Assembly (NCBI GenBank): GCA_025490895.1
Contig: JALPQI010003346.1
Span: 21,922-85,921, forward strand
Source of the DNA: Thaumatotibia leucotreta
Lineage: Eukaryota > Arthropoda > Insecta > Lepidoptera > Tortricidae
Direction of reading: 5' to 3'
Length of the DNA stretch: 64,000 nucleotides
Shown here: piece after piece, positions 52,529-62,994 of the stretch
Layout of the letters: every line of letters begins with the position of its first letter
Numbering within the stretch: position 1 is the stretch's first letter
Made by a program: the position numbers and the translations under genes
Notes under the pieces: generated by a model
What the model was told of the DNA's origin: nothing
Databases searched by the model: none
The model's input: only the letters and a program-made list of their open reading frames with translations

Positions 52529-52935
52529 TATACAGGGTGATTTTTATTCACCGTAAAAATTTTAGAAGGTCAATTCTGAAGTTTGCCTAGCCGTGGTCTC
52601 CACACGAGCACTTTTCGCACGGAGACCACGGCTACGGCAGCGTAGGACGTCCACCCACAAGATGAACAGGCGACCTTATGAAGGTCGCCGGGACACGCTG
52701 GATGCAAGTCGCATCTAACCGGTACATGTGGAGGTCCAGAGGGGAGGCCTATGTTCAGCTGTGGACGTCTAATGGCTGAGATGATGATGATGATGAATTC
52801 TGAAGTCATATTGATGAACTTTTACTATAATACCGATATCCTATTCGAGAAAAAAAAAATATGTTCCATCCATTTCCGCCTACTAATATCTCAGGGTTTG
52901 TATGGAACGTCAGATTTTTTTTCTCGAATCGGATG
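52529..52935. mobile_element. TATACAGGGTG element interrupted by an RTE insertion
   Basis: TATACAGGGTGATTTTTATT opens it at 52529. After the RTE copy at 52583-52795 it resumes and contains an inverted pair (TTCGAGAAAAAAAAAATATG, TTCCATCCAT against TATGGAACG, TTTTTTTTCTCGAATCGG). The opposite TATACAGGGTG end is not seen, so the copy is incomplete. Confidence 0.6.
52583..52795 (+). mobile_element. RTE LINE copy with 5' inversion and 11-bp duplication
   Basis: AATTCTGAAGT flanks the copy at 52572-52582 and 52796-52806. The 3' part (plus strand) matches the LINE C-terminus from GGAGACCACGGCTACGGCAG to GGCTGAGATGATGATGATG. The first 30 bp are the same region reversed: read on the minus strand, TGGAGACCACGGCTAGGCAA encodes W-R-P-R-L-G-K. 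Inverted 5' piece plus direct 3' piece inside one duplication is the product of twin priming. Confidence 0.9.
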
Positions 52936-54333
52936 TGGCGTGCACGTGCGCGTGTAAAGCTAACGGTGTGCCATCTACTATGACATTTCATTGACTACAA
53001 CGCGCACGTACACACGTCCTACGTGTTGCACACGCATTCGGTGTGGGTTGGCCTTTAAACTTGATCTTTATTTGAGCTTTTATAAAAACCATACAAAGCA
53101 GAAATAATACAATCTATTTTAATGGTAGCTCTTCAAAACTAATTAAGGCTGTTTTTAGATGCCAATCATGCAATGCTTCCTAATTTTGATTTGACAGAAG
53201 ACTGACAGACAGATAGCGGATACGCAGTAATAATAAACAATATTCGACCTGCCGATTTTTCTCCTGTTTAGATATTGACGTTTAAATTTAGGTTGTTTAA
53301 AGATGGAAAATCCTCAATTTTCACGACTAATTTAAACAATAATTGAACCACGATCAAAAACAATATACTTATTGACCTCGTAGTCTTGGTTTTGAGATGC
53401 AGATTTTTAGCGAAACTGTGATTTTATGTGCGTATTTCAAAAGTAATTAACTTTGTACTAATAGTTCAGCGAGAAGCAATGTACTTCAAAATGAATCTTT
53501 AATTAGCGCTTGAAAATGACAGATCGCAGCCAATCGCAACGAAGGAAATAAAATTTATTATACAGGTCATTGAAATATTTGTCAAAAAACGATTGCTAAT
53601 AACACGTATTATTACCCATTTTCTTAAAGGCCTGGTCTTGGTAACACACTGTATATCAACATTATAATATCAATACACCATAAGTAACATTAGTGAGAAA
53701 AAAAACCCTTAATTATTGCAGAAAACAAGTTTATCTTCTTTACCTATGCCGCCCTGGTCACCATATCGGACTTCATTACCGTCTGTCCGTCCTCTGACTG
53801 AACCCCGCCAATGTCACGTGACCCCACTGAATAATGCCCCACATATATTTGAAAAAGTAATTACCCATGGTTTAAATGAAGCCATTTCGGGGTGATATAT
53901 GAATATGAGTGGTAACTTTTTCCGCCGGTGCCCATTTGTCATTGGGGTGGTATTCCACGGATATTTCGAAAGTTGGCGACTTGGTATTAGAGATACGTAA
54001 AATAAATTTAACAATTTTTTAATTACACTTGCTGGCATGCGTCTCGGAAGTTATAGAAAAGTGGAATTCCCTATGGGGTTAGAGAAATTACGTTGTTTAA
54101 TGTTATTTTGCCATAAAACTGTTTTTGTCATAATTGTCATGGAAAACATTATTTGCATTACGGACGATCAACGGATTACATAACAGACGTCCATCAAACT
54201 TTGGTTTTAAACTTGAAAACATGTGTTTTCCCAGATATAACACTAAATAGATTGATTAATATCTCTTGAAAACATCGAGACAGCAATACGTTACATCCTG
54301 AAAATCGTTCAATAGGTAATCTTCAATAGTAAC
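52936..54333. other. No assignable feature
   Basis: CGTGCACGTGCGCG and CGCGCACGTACACACG near 52940-53020 are CG/TG-rich inverted words. Nothing else recognised. Confidence 0.4.
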
Positions 54334-54376
54334 ACGAAGCGTGCGCAAAGTTTACTTTTCCGCACTAGTTAGGAAA
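54334..54376 (-). repeat. Inverted fragment of the 208-bp tandem unit
   Basis: Minus-strand TCCTAACTAGTGCGGAAAAG, TAAACTTTGCGCACGCTTCG equals the beginning of unit 1 at 233-272. Confidence 0.8.
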
Positions 54377-55010
54377 AATATATATATTTTTATATTCAAG
54401 AACATCTTGTTTAAAGGTACGCATTTTTCCACAGATATTTAAACACTGCCCATTCAAAAATCCTAAAAAATATAGATACATGTATAGATCTACACAAGTA
54501 TTACTCATTTAAACGTAGGTAAGATATACGACTCGATTTGTTTTTCCAGGAAATTGATATTTGGGAGATATCTCCGGTTATTATCGGACCTATCAGTCCA
54601 TTGTCGGGGTCTTCCTCGCCACTCATTTGTTATTGAACGAAATCATTTGCTTTGATGGATTTTTAGGGTATTTCGTGTCGTAGCTCGTAGAGGGTGCTAC
54701 GAGTCGTAGCTTCGTAGAGGCTGTCGTAGCAGCAATGCGTGCTGTTCATCTGTTTCATTGTAAGCAAAACGTGCTTTCTGTAGAAATGGACCAAAAATAT
54801 TTCAAGTACTTGAAATACCTTGTTTCTGTAGTCTAATCTAGAATGTGTGATAAAGTAGCCATTTTACCCTTAGTCATATTGACTCCAACTCAGAGCAATG
54901 ATGAATTGTAAGCTTAATTATCGTAGTTTAAAATAAAATAGTCGCCATCCATCCATCACTATTATCCTGGCCGGATATATTCGATACCAGGGTGCTCACA
55001 AACATCGGAG
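54377..55010. other. Unassigned; GTCGTAGC motif cluster
   Basis: Between 54677 and 54735 the words TCGTAGCTCGTAGAGG, CTACGAGTCGTAGC and GTCGTAGCAGC repeat a CGTAG core six or more times, likely a decayed foldback. Confidence 0.4.
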
Positions 55011-55130
55011 CAGAGGTCCTACAGCGCACCACGAACGAAGTGTTAGTGTTGCCTCTCTGTCGCACTCGTGATTATGTACGTAAGTGTGACAGGAAGGCAA
55101 CACTTCGTGGTTCGCGATAGTGACTCAGGC
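55011..55130. mobile_element. Foldback MITE (ACCACGAACGAAGTGTT arms)
   Basis: GCACCACGAACGAAGTG..GTTGCCTCTCTGTCGCAC and, reversed, GCGAACCACGAAGTGTTGCC, TTCCTGTCACAC pair as arms of about 40 bp. Confidence 0.75.
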
Positions 55131-55151
55131 TTTGATTGTCATGGCGTGAGT

Positions 55152-55288
55152 ACAAGTTGCCAATCGCTAACGCTTAGTAGCGTATCGCAGTTTTCCCTCT
55201 CTGTCACTCTTTCGTATTAGTGCGACAAAGACAGTTAGCTGCCTTTCGTTTACGATTGACGATTAAGCGTTAGCGATTGGCGACTTGT
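55152..55288. mobile_element. Foldback MITE (ACAAGTTGCCAATCGCTAACG arms)
   Basis: ACAAGTTGCCAATCGCTAAC and GTTAGCGATTGGCGACTTGT are near-perfect inverted ends; the arms continue with CTCTGTC/GACAAAGA. It lies 20 bp from the preceding MITE. Confidence 0.8.
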
Positions 55289-55796
55289 CTAAGCACACAG
55301 ATATATCTAATCGCGATTACACATGGTTAATGAGCTGATAAATCAATACTCGTACAAAAGTGCTCAAATAAACCGTAATTGTGAGTTTACTCCAAACCTG
55401 ATTACCATATTCATGAACCCAGGGTGGTACGATGTGTTTGCTCCAACTTCTGAGTTGATCGACTCTTAGGAATAATGTTGAGACGTATGAAATGATCGTT
55501 AGCCGAACTTCAAACTTGGACGTTGAAAGTTGGCCTAAGTTAAACTTTTGCTAAACCCACTATTTGTCGATTTACATGAATTAACGAAATAATTTATACG
55601 TTCAATATTTTTCACAAAACATAATGTTTAAATCGCAGGTGTGTTTACTTAATGTATTCGGGATGCAAAAATATAGCCAGGCTGACAAATAAAAGATTAC
55701 TGAACTTGAAAATATTTAACAAATACATATACGAGTGTCGTGTTTGGTAAATAGGTACAACGTAAGGTTGCCAGATTTTGCTTTGAGATATACAGT
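55289..55796. other. No assignable feature
   Basis: No gene or repeat recognised. Confidence 0.45.
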
Positions 55797-55930
55797 ATAT
55801 CGTCGGGCGTAGTGCAATACCGCGTAACTAACACATGCAGATAAAGATTAGATTCCATAGAAGTATGTTTGAAATAAGAATTTTATTGACATGTGTTAGA
55901 TACGCGGTATTGCTCTATCTCCGACGATAT
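55797..55930 (+). mobile_element. MITE, family ATATCGTCGGG..CAATACCGCG (copy 2)
   Basis: Complete copy: ATATCGTCGGGCGTAG, CAATACCGCGTAACTAACAC at the left, and GTGTTAGATACGCGGTATTG, CCGACGATAT at the right, with the same centre as 35473-35604 in the opposite orientation. Confidence 0.88.
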
Positions 55931-56088
55931 GTTGGTTTGAACGGTGAAAAAATAAAGCACATACAGAAAAGATACAGTATCTGGACGGTAATAGGAGATT
56001 ACTGGCTACTTGAGTTTTTAAAAGAACTCCATGGACACGGGCGTTTTGACCCTTGACCATAGGCCCATGAAAGTACTTCACTCGCTAG

Positions 56089-56494
56089 CAAGCGGAAGTC
56101 CTAATCTAATTAATGTATATATATATAATTATTATTTATATAATTTCGTTTCTTTCGGCTTCGAGACCTTTGGTCCGTGGGGTCCTAGCGCTCTGAGTCT
56201 CTTCAAAGACCTATCGAAGAGACTCAGAGACGCCACGGGAGACCCAAGAGCTGGCAGCTTCCTCACTCGACGCATTAGCTTGGCAATCCAGTGAGGAAAT
56301 GCTGCCAGCGTCCTGGGTACCATGCCGCAGGGGCCTGTTTTAGATTTATTTTAGATTTTATGTAGTTTTAGTTTAGTTATACTTTTTAAATAAAATTTTG
56401 TAGTAGTAGTTTGTTTAAAAACGAATAAATTAATAGTGTTAAAAAGAGACTTCCACTTGTATTACAAGTTACAAGCGTTCGAGAAACAGGCCCC
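56089..56494. mobile_element. CTTGTAACTTGTAATACAAG MITE (copy 3) split by a LINE fragment
   Basis: The left piece CAAGCGGAAGTCCTAATCTA stops at about 56115; the right piece AGTGTTAAAAAGAGACTTCC, ACTTGTATTACAAGTTACAA resumes at 56436. ATTAAT on both sides of the intervening 317 bp looks like the target duplication. The outermost left 20 bp of the MITE are lost. Confidence 0.7.
56116..56432 (+). mobile_element. 3' end of a fourth LINE type, (TAG)n tail
   Basis: The open frame across 56160-56294 reads FETFGPWGPSALSLFKDLSK, DPRAGSFLTRRISLAIQ, and after the stop GNAASVLGTMPQGP. I recognise this as the C-terminal tail of a family of insect LINE polyproteins, though I cannot name the clade. The 3' UTR ends AAATAAAATTTTGTAGTAG with TAG repeats. 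Confidence 0.55.
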
Positions 56495-56847
56495 TGAACG
56501 ATAGCCGCTAATCACTAAATCACAGCGGCGACATCAAAGACTATTTGCGTCTCACTCGGGACATGTGCGAGCATGTTTACTCGGGGAGGCGACATGTTGG
56601 ATAATTCGGTAAACATGTTCCAATCTAATCACGGGAATGGTTTTTATTCAACGTGTAGTTATGAGGTGTTGTGATCAATAAATTCTTCATACTCGTCTCA
56701 CAAGAACTAAATTGTAGACATTTCAATATCTGCACTGCGCTTTATATAATTTATATGCTATTTGTGTATGCACATTTAAGGATTCAGATATCAGAATAGT
56801 TGTGTACTGTTGTTGTCCAGTTAGCGACAAAAATATCTACGCATTTC

Positions 56848-57010
56848 AGCCTCTGTAGCCTAGTTGGTAGTGACCCTGCCTACGAAGCTGGAGGTTCCGG
56901 GTTCGAATCCCGGCGAGGGCATTATTTGTGTATTTATTTATCACAAATATTTGTTCCTTGGTCATGGTTGTCTATGTATTTAAGTATCTATATGTATCTA
57001 TTTATTATAT
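56848..57010 (+). mobile_element. Main-family SINE, 5' half with good Pol III boxes
   Basis: CAGCCTCTGTAGCCTAGTTG is followed by GTAGTGACCCTGCC. The A-box TAGCCTAGTTGG (56856-56867) and B-box GGTTCGAATCC (56900-56910) are both consensus. The body has TATCACAAATATTTGTTCC, TTGGTCATGGTTG and TCTATGTATTTAAGTATC. It stops at TATTTATTATATA, where a TACAGGGTG element begins; the missing tail resumes at 57814. The head is the best preserved in the window. Confidence 0.85.
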
Positions 57011-57813
57011 ACAGGGTGTTTGGTTAGCGGTGTCGGAGCTTTTAAGGGCTTAAACTACAATCAATTTTATCGATAAATTACCATACATTTTTTTTTTGTG
57101 CGAACGATAATTAAATGGCGGCCATTTTAAAATTTCAAACAGACGAATACGGGCGCACGTGATATTTATGGAATTACACGTTTGTTATCAGTCCTATCCC
57201 TGCAAAAAAAATCTCGTCAGAGAGCTCATTAGATAAGCAAACTAATTAAGCTAATCATTTGACTCAACTATTTGAACAACAAGGCTAAAAAAAATTTTTT
57301 TTATTAAAAATAGTAAAAAATTCACCTTAATTTTTCAATTAATTTAATTTTGCATGAAAACTAGGTCGTTAAGATAGGTTTTTGGTGTTGTTATTTATTA
57401 GTACAGTATGTCAGCTAAAAAATAACACCATAATTACAGTTGTACCTTACAAGTACAATTACAAGTGCTCGGAACTACATGCGGGACGGGAATTACGTTA
57501 ACATTAAAAAATAATGCTTAGTTTCAGATCGGTTCAATTTACATGCACCTACCCATCGCAATCATACATATTTTGGCAGGTATACACGTTCAGTGCAGTG
57601 TGCTCGCGGGCTATTGGTGCGGACGTCGTGGTACATTCAAATTAACATGACTTTCGGTTTCATTTATATTCATATTATGGCTTTAGTATTTCCAGTTTAG
57701 TATTCCCTGAAAAGTGGAACAACTAGGGTCCCGCATGAACCCTTTGCGGGGACCCATACTTTAGGTCCCCAGAAACGGGACGTCCCGCATATAGCGGGAC
57801 GGTTGGCAGCCCT
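57007..57813. mobile_element. Insertion(s) of about 0.8 kb inside the SINE
   Basis: It opens TATACAGGGTGTTTGGTTAG, as other TATACAGGGTG elements here, and ends with a second kind of terminus, AGCGGGACGGTTGGCAGCCC, with CGGGACGTCCCG palindromes between 57770 and 57800. The two ends do not match each other, so two nested or adjacent elements are likely. No coding frame is recognised. Confidence 0.5.
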
Positions 57814-57888
57814 AATCACAAGCCTTAATTGAGCTTACCGTGAGACTAGGTCGATTTGTGTAACATGTCCCAAGATATTTATTTATTT
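57814..57888 (+). mobile_element. Main-family SINE tail, probable continuation of 56848-57010
   Basis: ATCACAAGCCTTAATTGAGC, TTACCGTGAGACTAGG, TCGATTTGTGTAACATGTCC and CAAGATATTTATTTATTT follow the canonical order. Compared with 22776-22914, only about 20 bp (TATCGTCGCC..CCAC) is lost at the interruption. Confidence 0.75.
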
Positions 57889-58373
57889 CGAAGAGCCAAG
57901 CGATTTGTAAAATAGTTTTTTTTACTGTTTCAGACATATACTCGTAGATACTTTTGATACTGATCGTTAAAATAACTTGTAATTAATCAGCAAGACTCTG
58001 TTTATTACTTAATTATCTAAACATATTAAGTTTTGTTTTTTAGGCACGAGGTGACGAGACTCAATATACAAGTTGCGTATTTCATAGCGTTATATTTTCC
58101 TGAGTGGCTTAGGGTACGTATTGGTTGACTGTACCCGATTAAGCCCCGTTACTGTTTATGGTGTTTAAAGACCGTATTTTTATCCCATTTTAAAGTCAAT
58201 CCCATAATGCGAGAACAATCCGCCCATTTTTTAACTGTCACCTTTATTTGAATTGCAAATTCGTGTTCTTTCTGTTATCCGGACACGATACCTTTTTAAA
58301 CGCGCGATGAGTGTCCACGCATGTTTGGCCTGGCTGGGCATGTTTATGAAACAGATATATCATCAACAGGTAA
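57889..58373. other. No assignable feature
   Basis: No gene or repeat recognised. Confidence 0.45.
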
Positions 58374-58425
58374 CTGACATTACGTGAGCCTTATTATCAA
58401 GGTAATAAGGCTCACGAATCGTCAG
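58374..58425. repeat. Perfect compact hairpin, 14-bp stem
   Basis: CGTGAGCCTTATTA (58383-58396) and TAATAAGGCTCACG (58403-58416) are perfectly complementary around TCAAGG; CTGAC and GTCAG extend it after a 4x4 internal loop. No T-run or gene adjoins it. Confidence 0.8.
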
Positions 58426-58972
58426 ATGATTATTGGTGTTTAGTACCAGTGTAAACTCTTTTAGAAGGATAATCAGGGATTGTGATTTTTTCGCTTTAGA
58501 GAGGTTCGGTGTGAATTCTACGAACAATTTTTGGTTGCATTACAGATTGTCAACTGCGTTCCAGTCTGTAGAGTTGTCGGGTACCAAAATAATTACGAAT
58601 TTAGGTTTGGGTGGGTATGTATTTGGGTCGCACAGCGTACGCGAAAAGGAGCTTCTTTCCTGTGGGCATTGCGAAAGTTAATGGTTCCGGGAAAACCACA
58701 CAATTCTTAAGAACCAGAAGCCACTTATGGGGTTGTATTCGTTAAAGAAAATTAGGGTTCAGGAACCTTCATATGTCCACGAAAGATTTGTAATCTAACT
58801 CCTACAAAAAAATCTGTATGACCCATTTGTGTCTTGAGCACGAATCAATTCGCAATCACAATGCCATTTAATTCACTAAAACTTATTCAATACTTTTTTT
58901 TTTAATTTATTTGGTACAAACAAAGGAACTAAGTATTCATCTTATAGTTCGAGAAATTTAATTTGACGGACT
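58426..58972. repeat. Unassigned except inverted dispersed repeat
   Basis: 58690-58795 is the reverse complement of the repeat at 43120-43225. The 82-codon plus-strand frame at 58433-58681 precedes it and has no domain I recognise. Confidence 0.4.
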
Positions 58973-59082
58973 GTTATCTTACTTACGACCTTTTGTTTTG
59001 TGTTAACACTTACTAGACAATCAGCAGTCGAGCACTTTTCTATTGTTAAAGACGCAAAACAAAAGGTCGTAAGTGAGATAAG
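58973..59082. mobile_element. Foldback MITE, family TTACGACCTTTTGTTTTG (copy 2)
   Basis: TTATCTTACTTACGACCTTT and AAAGGTCGTAAGTGAGATAA are inverted arms, with ACAATCAGCAGTCGAGCAC in the centre. Same family as 4267-4378 but better preserved. Confidence 0.85.
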
Positions 59083-59169
59083 AGTCGGTCAAATAATATT
59101 TCCCGAACTATACTAATCTACCAAACTGCATAGCAGTTTGTTGGCAGAAAACATATTCAACCCTCTAAC

Positions 59170-59235
59170 ATTTAGTTTTTAGTTAATATTTAGATATTAA
59201 TTTAGTTTTTAGTTAATATTTAGAGTTTAATTAGT
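59170..59235 (+). repeat. Short tandem repeat, TTTAGTTTTTAGTTAATATTTAGA
   Basis: TTTAGTTTTTAGTTAATATT occurs twice about 35 bp apart, followed by a diverged third trace. Confidence 0.8.
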
Positions 59236-59428
59236 TAAACAATTAAATACGCGATTCTTCGCTACTTACGTTCCTACCTTTGTCCTTATCTGCGTTAGTT
59301 AGAAAGTAACAAAACGTAAGTACCCTAGCATTTTTTTAATAAGAATGATAGCGTGTTGCCTAACGTTGTTCCAAATGGCAGCTCCTAAACCCGACTCTGT
59401 GGTCATTCGATCTCGCCGGAAGTGGGAC
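59236..59428. other. No assignable feature
   Basis: Only the approach to the TATA-like site that follows. Confidence 0.4.
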
Positions 59429-59480
59429 TATATAAGGCAGGTGTTTAGTTTACGGCTAACGGTGCAACGTGACGCCCTGA
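59429..59480 (+). promoter_or_regulatory. Possible TATA-type promoter
   Basis: CTATATAAGGCAGG is a strong TATA match in a locally GC-richer stretch (TCTCGCCGGAAGTGGG upstream). The position 30 bp downstream falls in GGCTAACGGTGCAACG, not a good initiator, and no exon was identified after it. Confidence 0.25.
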
Positions 59481-61141
59481 GGCAGCCTTGTCATCTCTAA
59501 TCACGGAATAGCTGCAGTACAGTCTCTAATGATATATACAATAAATAATGTACATCGAATTGAAACTCTGCACCACTCTAGAACTAGAATATTGCTTACA
59601 AAACGATGTGTAACGTAACTCCGACGTAATTTCAGAGGCGATTGAACTTATTCCAAGACCGAAGAGGCTAGTACATAAAAAAAAAACTAATAAATTCCAA
59701 ATTGTTACGTTCTGGTGAATTATTTTATGAAGAGTCACATATCTCTAAAGTTGAATTAAATTTTAACGTAATACGAGGGTAAGACTCACCATTTTCCCGA
59801 TAGACTTAACGTCATATTTATAAACCTTAATTCTAATCTGTCAAATCTTCATTCTTAGAAATCGACAACTATAGTTTTGGATCGATCACATCAGTCGTTA
59901 CACTAAGCGAACGAATTAAGTACCGTGGTACTTTAATTCTCCCAAAAACATTCCTGGGATTCGTCTGACCATGTCGCCAGTTCCATGCATTGTAAATCTA
60001 AATGTACCAACGTCAACAGAGATACATTATCCCCGAGAATTTACTGTTTGTAGCTGCGGGCTTATCTTAATGGCGTTAACGCTTCCTTGACCCATATTGT
60101 ATGTGCTTGCGCTGGACTTTGAAATATGTAGTAAACAGGGTTTAGACAGTAGAAGCTACTGCGGAAATGATTTTCTGTCAAGTGGTAGGATTTACAAACA
60201 CTTGAGAAAATTTCTTTCGATAATGTCTCTAAACCAGCATTAGTATAGGATTTTTCTGCTGTTACCTACTCTTTGCCAGTCAATATTATGATTTAGTTAT
60301 TCTATATAACACGATTAATACGAGTGTCGAAAGTAGGCTTTTTTTGAAGCTAGTTTTGCTTTTACACCCTTATTCATACACGTTTGTTGAACTAGAAAAG
60401 ATAAGTAATGAAAGCTGTGACCATTCCATGACTTCTTTTCTTAAAAGGAGGGTTTACTGTCAAAGGAACAAAAACACGAGTTCTGTGATCCCTGTTGCTG
60501 ACTCGGAACGTCCATTTTGAGTTCTGAAGTTTTCTGTAAGGCGGAGCCAATTGACCTGTAGACCAGTTTTAAGTGAGATGATATCAAAGAAGCTTGACTT
60601 TGGAAATGGAAAGCTTTAAGATGTATGCCTTCACAAGAAAATCTGCAAATTTCTAGTTTGAATCTTGCCCTATTCTTCCCTATTATTATAAGACATTTTA
60701 TGATCTTTAGCTACAGCTGCGTGCTTTACTAGGTTTCCAGTGTTCTATTAAATCAGGTCAAGTCACAATTGCCGTCCAAATTACAATAATTACGCGGTCA
60801 AATCCATTTAGCGCTAATATTAATTCGGCTCAGCAGGCCCTATAATCCTAGTGTATCAGTGTACTGCATGCCATTACCGGCAGTCATGCGACGCGCAGTA
60901 ATCCCGGCTGAACGCGATCTATGCTATGGATTAATTCCGACGTATTTATGAAATCCTGGTACCTGCGTATAGGATTATGTCAGTTTTTTGGGATTTTTAC
61001 GTGTTTTTTTACTATTGTGCAATCCTTTTTATAAGCCCTAAGAAGCCAAAAGATATTCAATAATTTATAACACTTTTTTCCAAGTGGCGTTCTTTCGCAA
61101 AATTTCCATGGTATTAGTTTATACAACAATGTGGTATTACA
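59481..61141. other. Unassigned; one dispersed repeat piece
   Basis: 59757-59880 (GAGGGTAAGACTCACCATTTT, CTTCATTCTTAGAAATCGAC) is related to 3707-3810. The remainder to 61141 shows no gene or element I recognise. Confidence 0.4.
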
Positions 61142-61258
61142 ATTTTCTCTGCTTTGCCCCAAGGTTGACTGGTAGAGAATGCCTCATGGCATTAAGTCCG
61201 CCTGTTGTACTTTAAGTTTTACTTTTGTGCAATTAAGTTTAAAATAAATGTGATCATA
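61142..61258 (+). mobile_element. LINE 3' UTR fragment
   Basis: AAGGTTGACTGGTAGAGAAT, GGCATTAAGTCCGCCTG, TTGTGCAATTAAGTTTAAAA has the same plan as the 3' UTR at 30600-31162 (AACTGGAAGAGATCCC, AAGTTCGCCTTTGTAC, GTGCAATAAAG). It is a truncated relative with no coding. Confidence 0.6.
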
Positions 61259-62691
61259 TTATGAAGATAGAAACCTTACTACCCTTTCCCGTGTTAAGAA
61301 AATGATGCGTTAAGTGAGAACATTCGTGACCCTAAGTTTTCAAGCTACGGTTAAATAAGACAGTGATTACAAAGTACTAATATTAAGTACTTAAGCTTTA
61401 TAAATCACTCTGCCATAATACCGCTACTTATAGCTGAAGTGAATCGAAACTTCGATTTACAACGGCTATAATTTAGGCTTAACTGGTAATAGCGGCGCTT
61501 TGAGCATAAGATTCACTCAGTCTTGCCAATTGTTCGGGATTTGCATGTTTTTATCATCTGTTTTTCCCTTTAAATTGTATATATTAATTTAGAAGACTTT
61601 TTTCACATCAGTATCGTCGAGTGGATCAGTTGATTTTGATCCTAGGAGCACTGTTTTTAATTATTTTACATTTGTACTTGTGTATCTTTATTTCGTCTAA
61701 AATCCTTATGCAAAAAGGCCTTAAAACACGAAGTTTCGATTGTCAACGATATTAATATTATGAAATAAAATTCACAGTCAATTCTAACCATACACTGTAT
61801 GTTCTCATAGAGGTTGTAGTCTTGTTAGATGAGTTGGCATGCAGCCATATATTTGCGAAATACATATAACTTGTAATATTCATTAGAATTGCATCGATAG
61901 TAGCTTGTATCAAACAATTTCTTTAAAATTCATTTGCTCATTTTACCGAACCGAACGCACTAGTCTATGACACACAGAGACATTGGCAAGAGCGTTTTAT
62001 AACTCGATTCGAGAAGTATCTCAAAGTTCCTCAGTGAAATGCTGACGGTTTCTCTGTAATTGAAAATGCTCTCGTAACTCCTACTTTGTAACGTTCATTG
62101 TTTGTAACAATAGCGACTGCAACGGTCACCAGTACACACGGAATGCAATCTCGCAGGACGATCCATTTTGCCCCAGTCGGGGATTTGCCAGTTTGTTGCC
62201 TTTAGGGCAGCGAGAATAAATCGAAGTCTCTCTAAAGTAACCTGAGCGTTACTTACTGTGATTCTTTCGCATACACGATTTTCAGAAAGCCTCTATTCGA
62301 TCACAAGATTCACAAGTAAATGATATGCAGTTCCCCAGTCTTAACTACTCATGGCAACCACGACTTATCTGTGATTCCACAGTATTCCGAAAACCCCTTT
62401 TGGCACACTTACATACTCTTATCTTAACCACTAGCAGTCTACTGGATAATTCCATACATTTTTGACACTACGAACCGTTTAACGATGTGTTAGTGACCTA
62501 CCCCGAGACTGAACATGTTGTACAATAACTTGGTAATTCAACTCAGAAAAATGAGTTACCTAAATAGAATTTAAGGTATTGGACCTAATTTGACAGTACT
62601 CTTTGGCCTTAAATATTGGAAAGAAATTGCTACCTCAAAAACAGATGTTGATTGATATTAGCACAATGTAATACAGTTTAATCTCTGATAA
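61259..62691. other. No assignable feature
   Basis: No gene, foldback or RNA recognised. Confidence 0.4.
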
Positions 62692-62994
62692 TTGGAAGCA
62701 AACCCCTGTCCTCGTAGTCGCAAGTACTCGAGCTGGAAAGCTCTTCGAAGTCGACGTTTAAACAATGAAACTTTTTCCAATTCCTCGCTGGAATGCCTCT
62801 GCGGCTACCACATTCCGATCACTTGCGAAAGATCCTACCAGCATGTATGCCCTTCAATCACCCTTGGTTTCTATGGAGCTCAAGGTCTTGTATCACTGGT
62901 GTCTGAACTGAAACCTCGGCTATGCTGGTGCAATGAACGACCTGATATAACTCGGTTGGAGGCTGCCAAGTTTCTCCTTGCTGCGACCTTGTAA
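62692..62994 (+). CDS. Possible exon, 100-codon open frame, unidentified
   Basis: The frame is open for 303 bp in a segment richer in GC than its surroundings. The peptide has Cys-rich parts (CLCGYHIPITCERS, HVCPS, CWCNERPD) but no pattern I can name. CTCGTAG at about 62716 could be an acceptor and CTTGTAAGAAC at 62990 a donor. It could equally be a decayed element; no neighbouring exon supports it. Confidence 0.22.
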   Translation: MEANPCPRSRKYSSWKALRSRRLNNETFSNSSLECLCGYHIPITCERSYQHVCPSITLGFYGAQGLVSLVSELKPRLCWCNERPDITRLEAAKFLLAATL

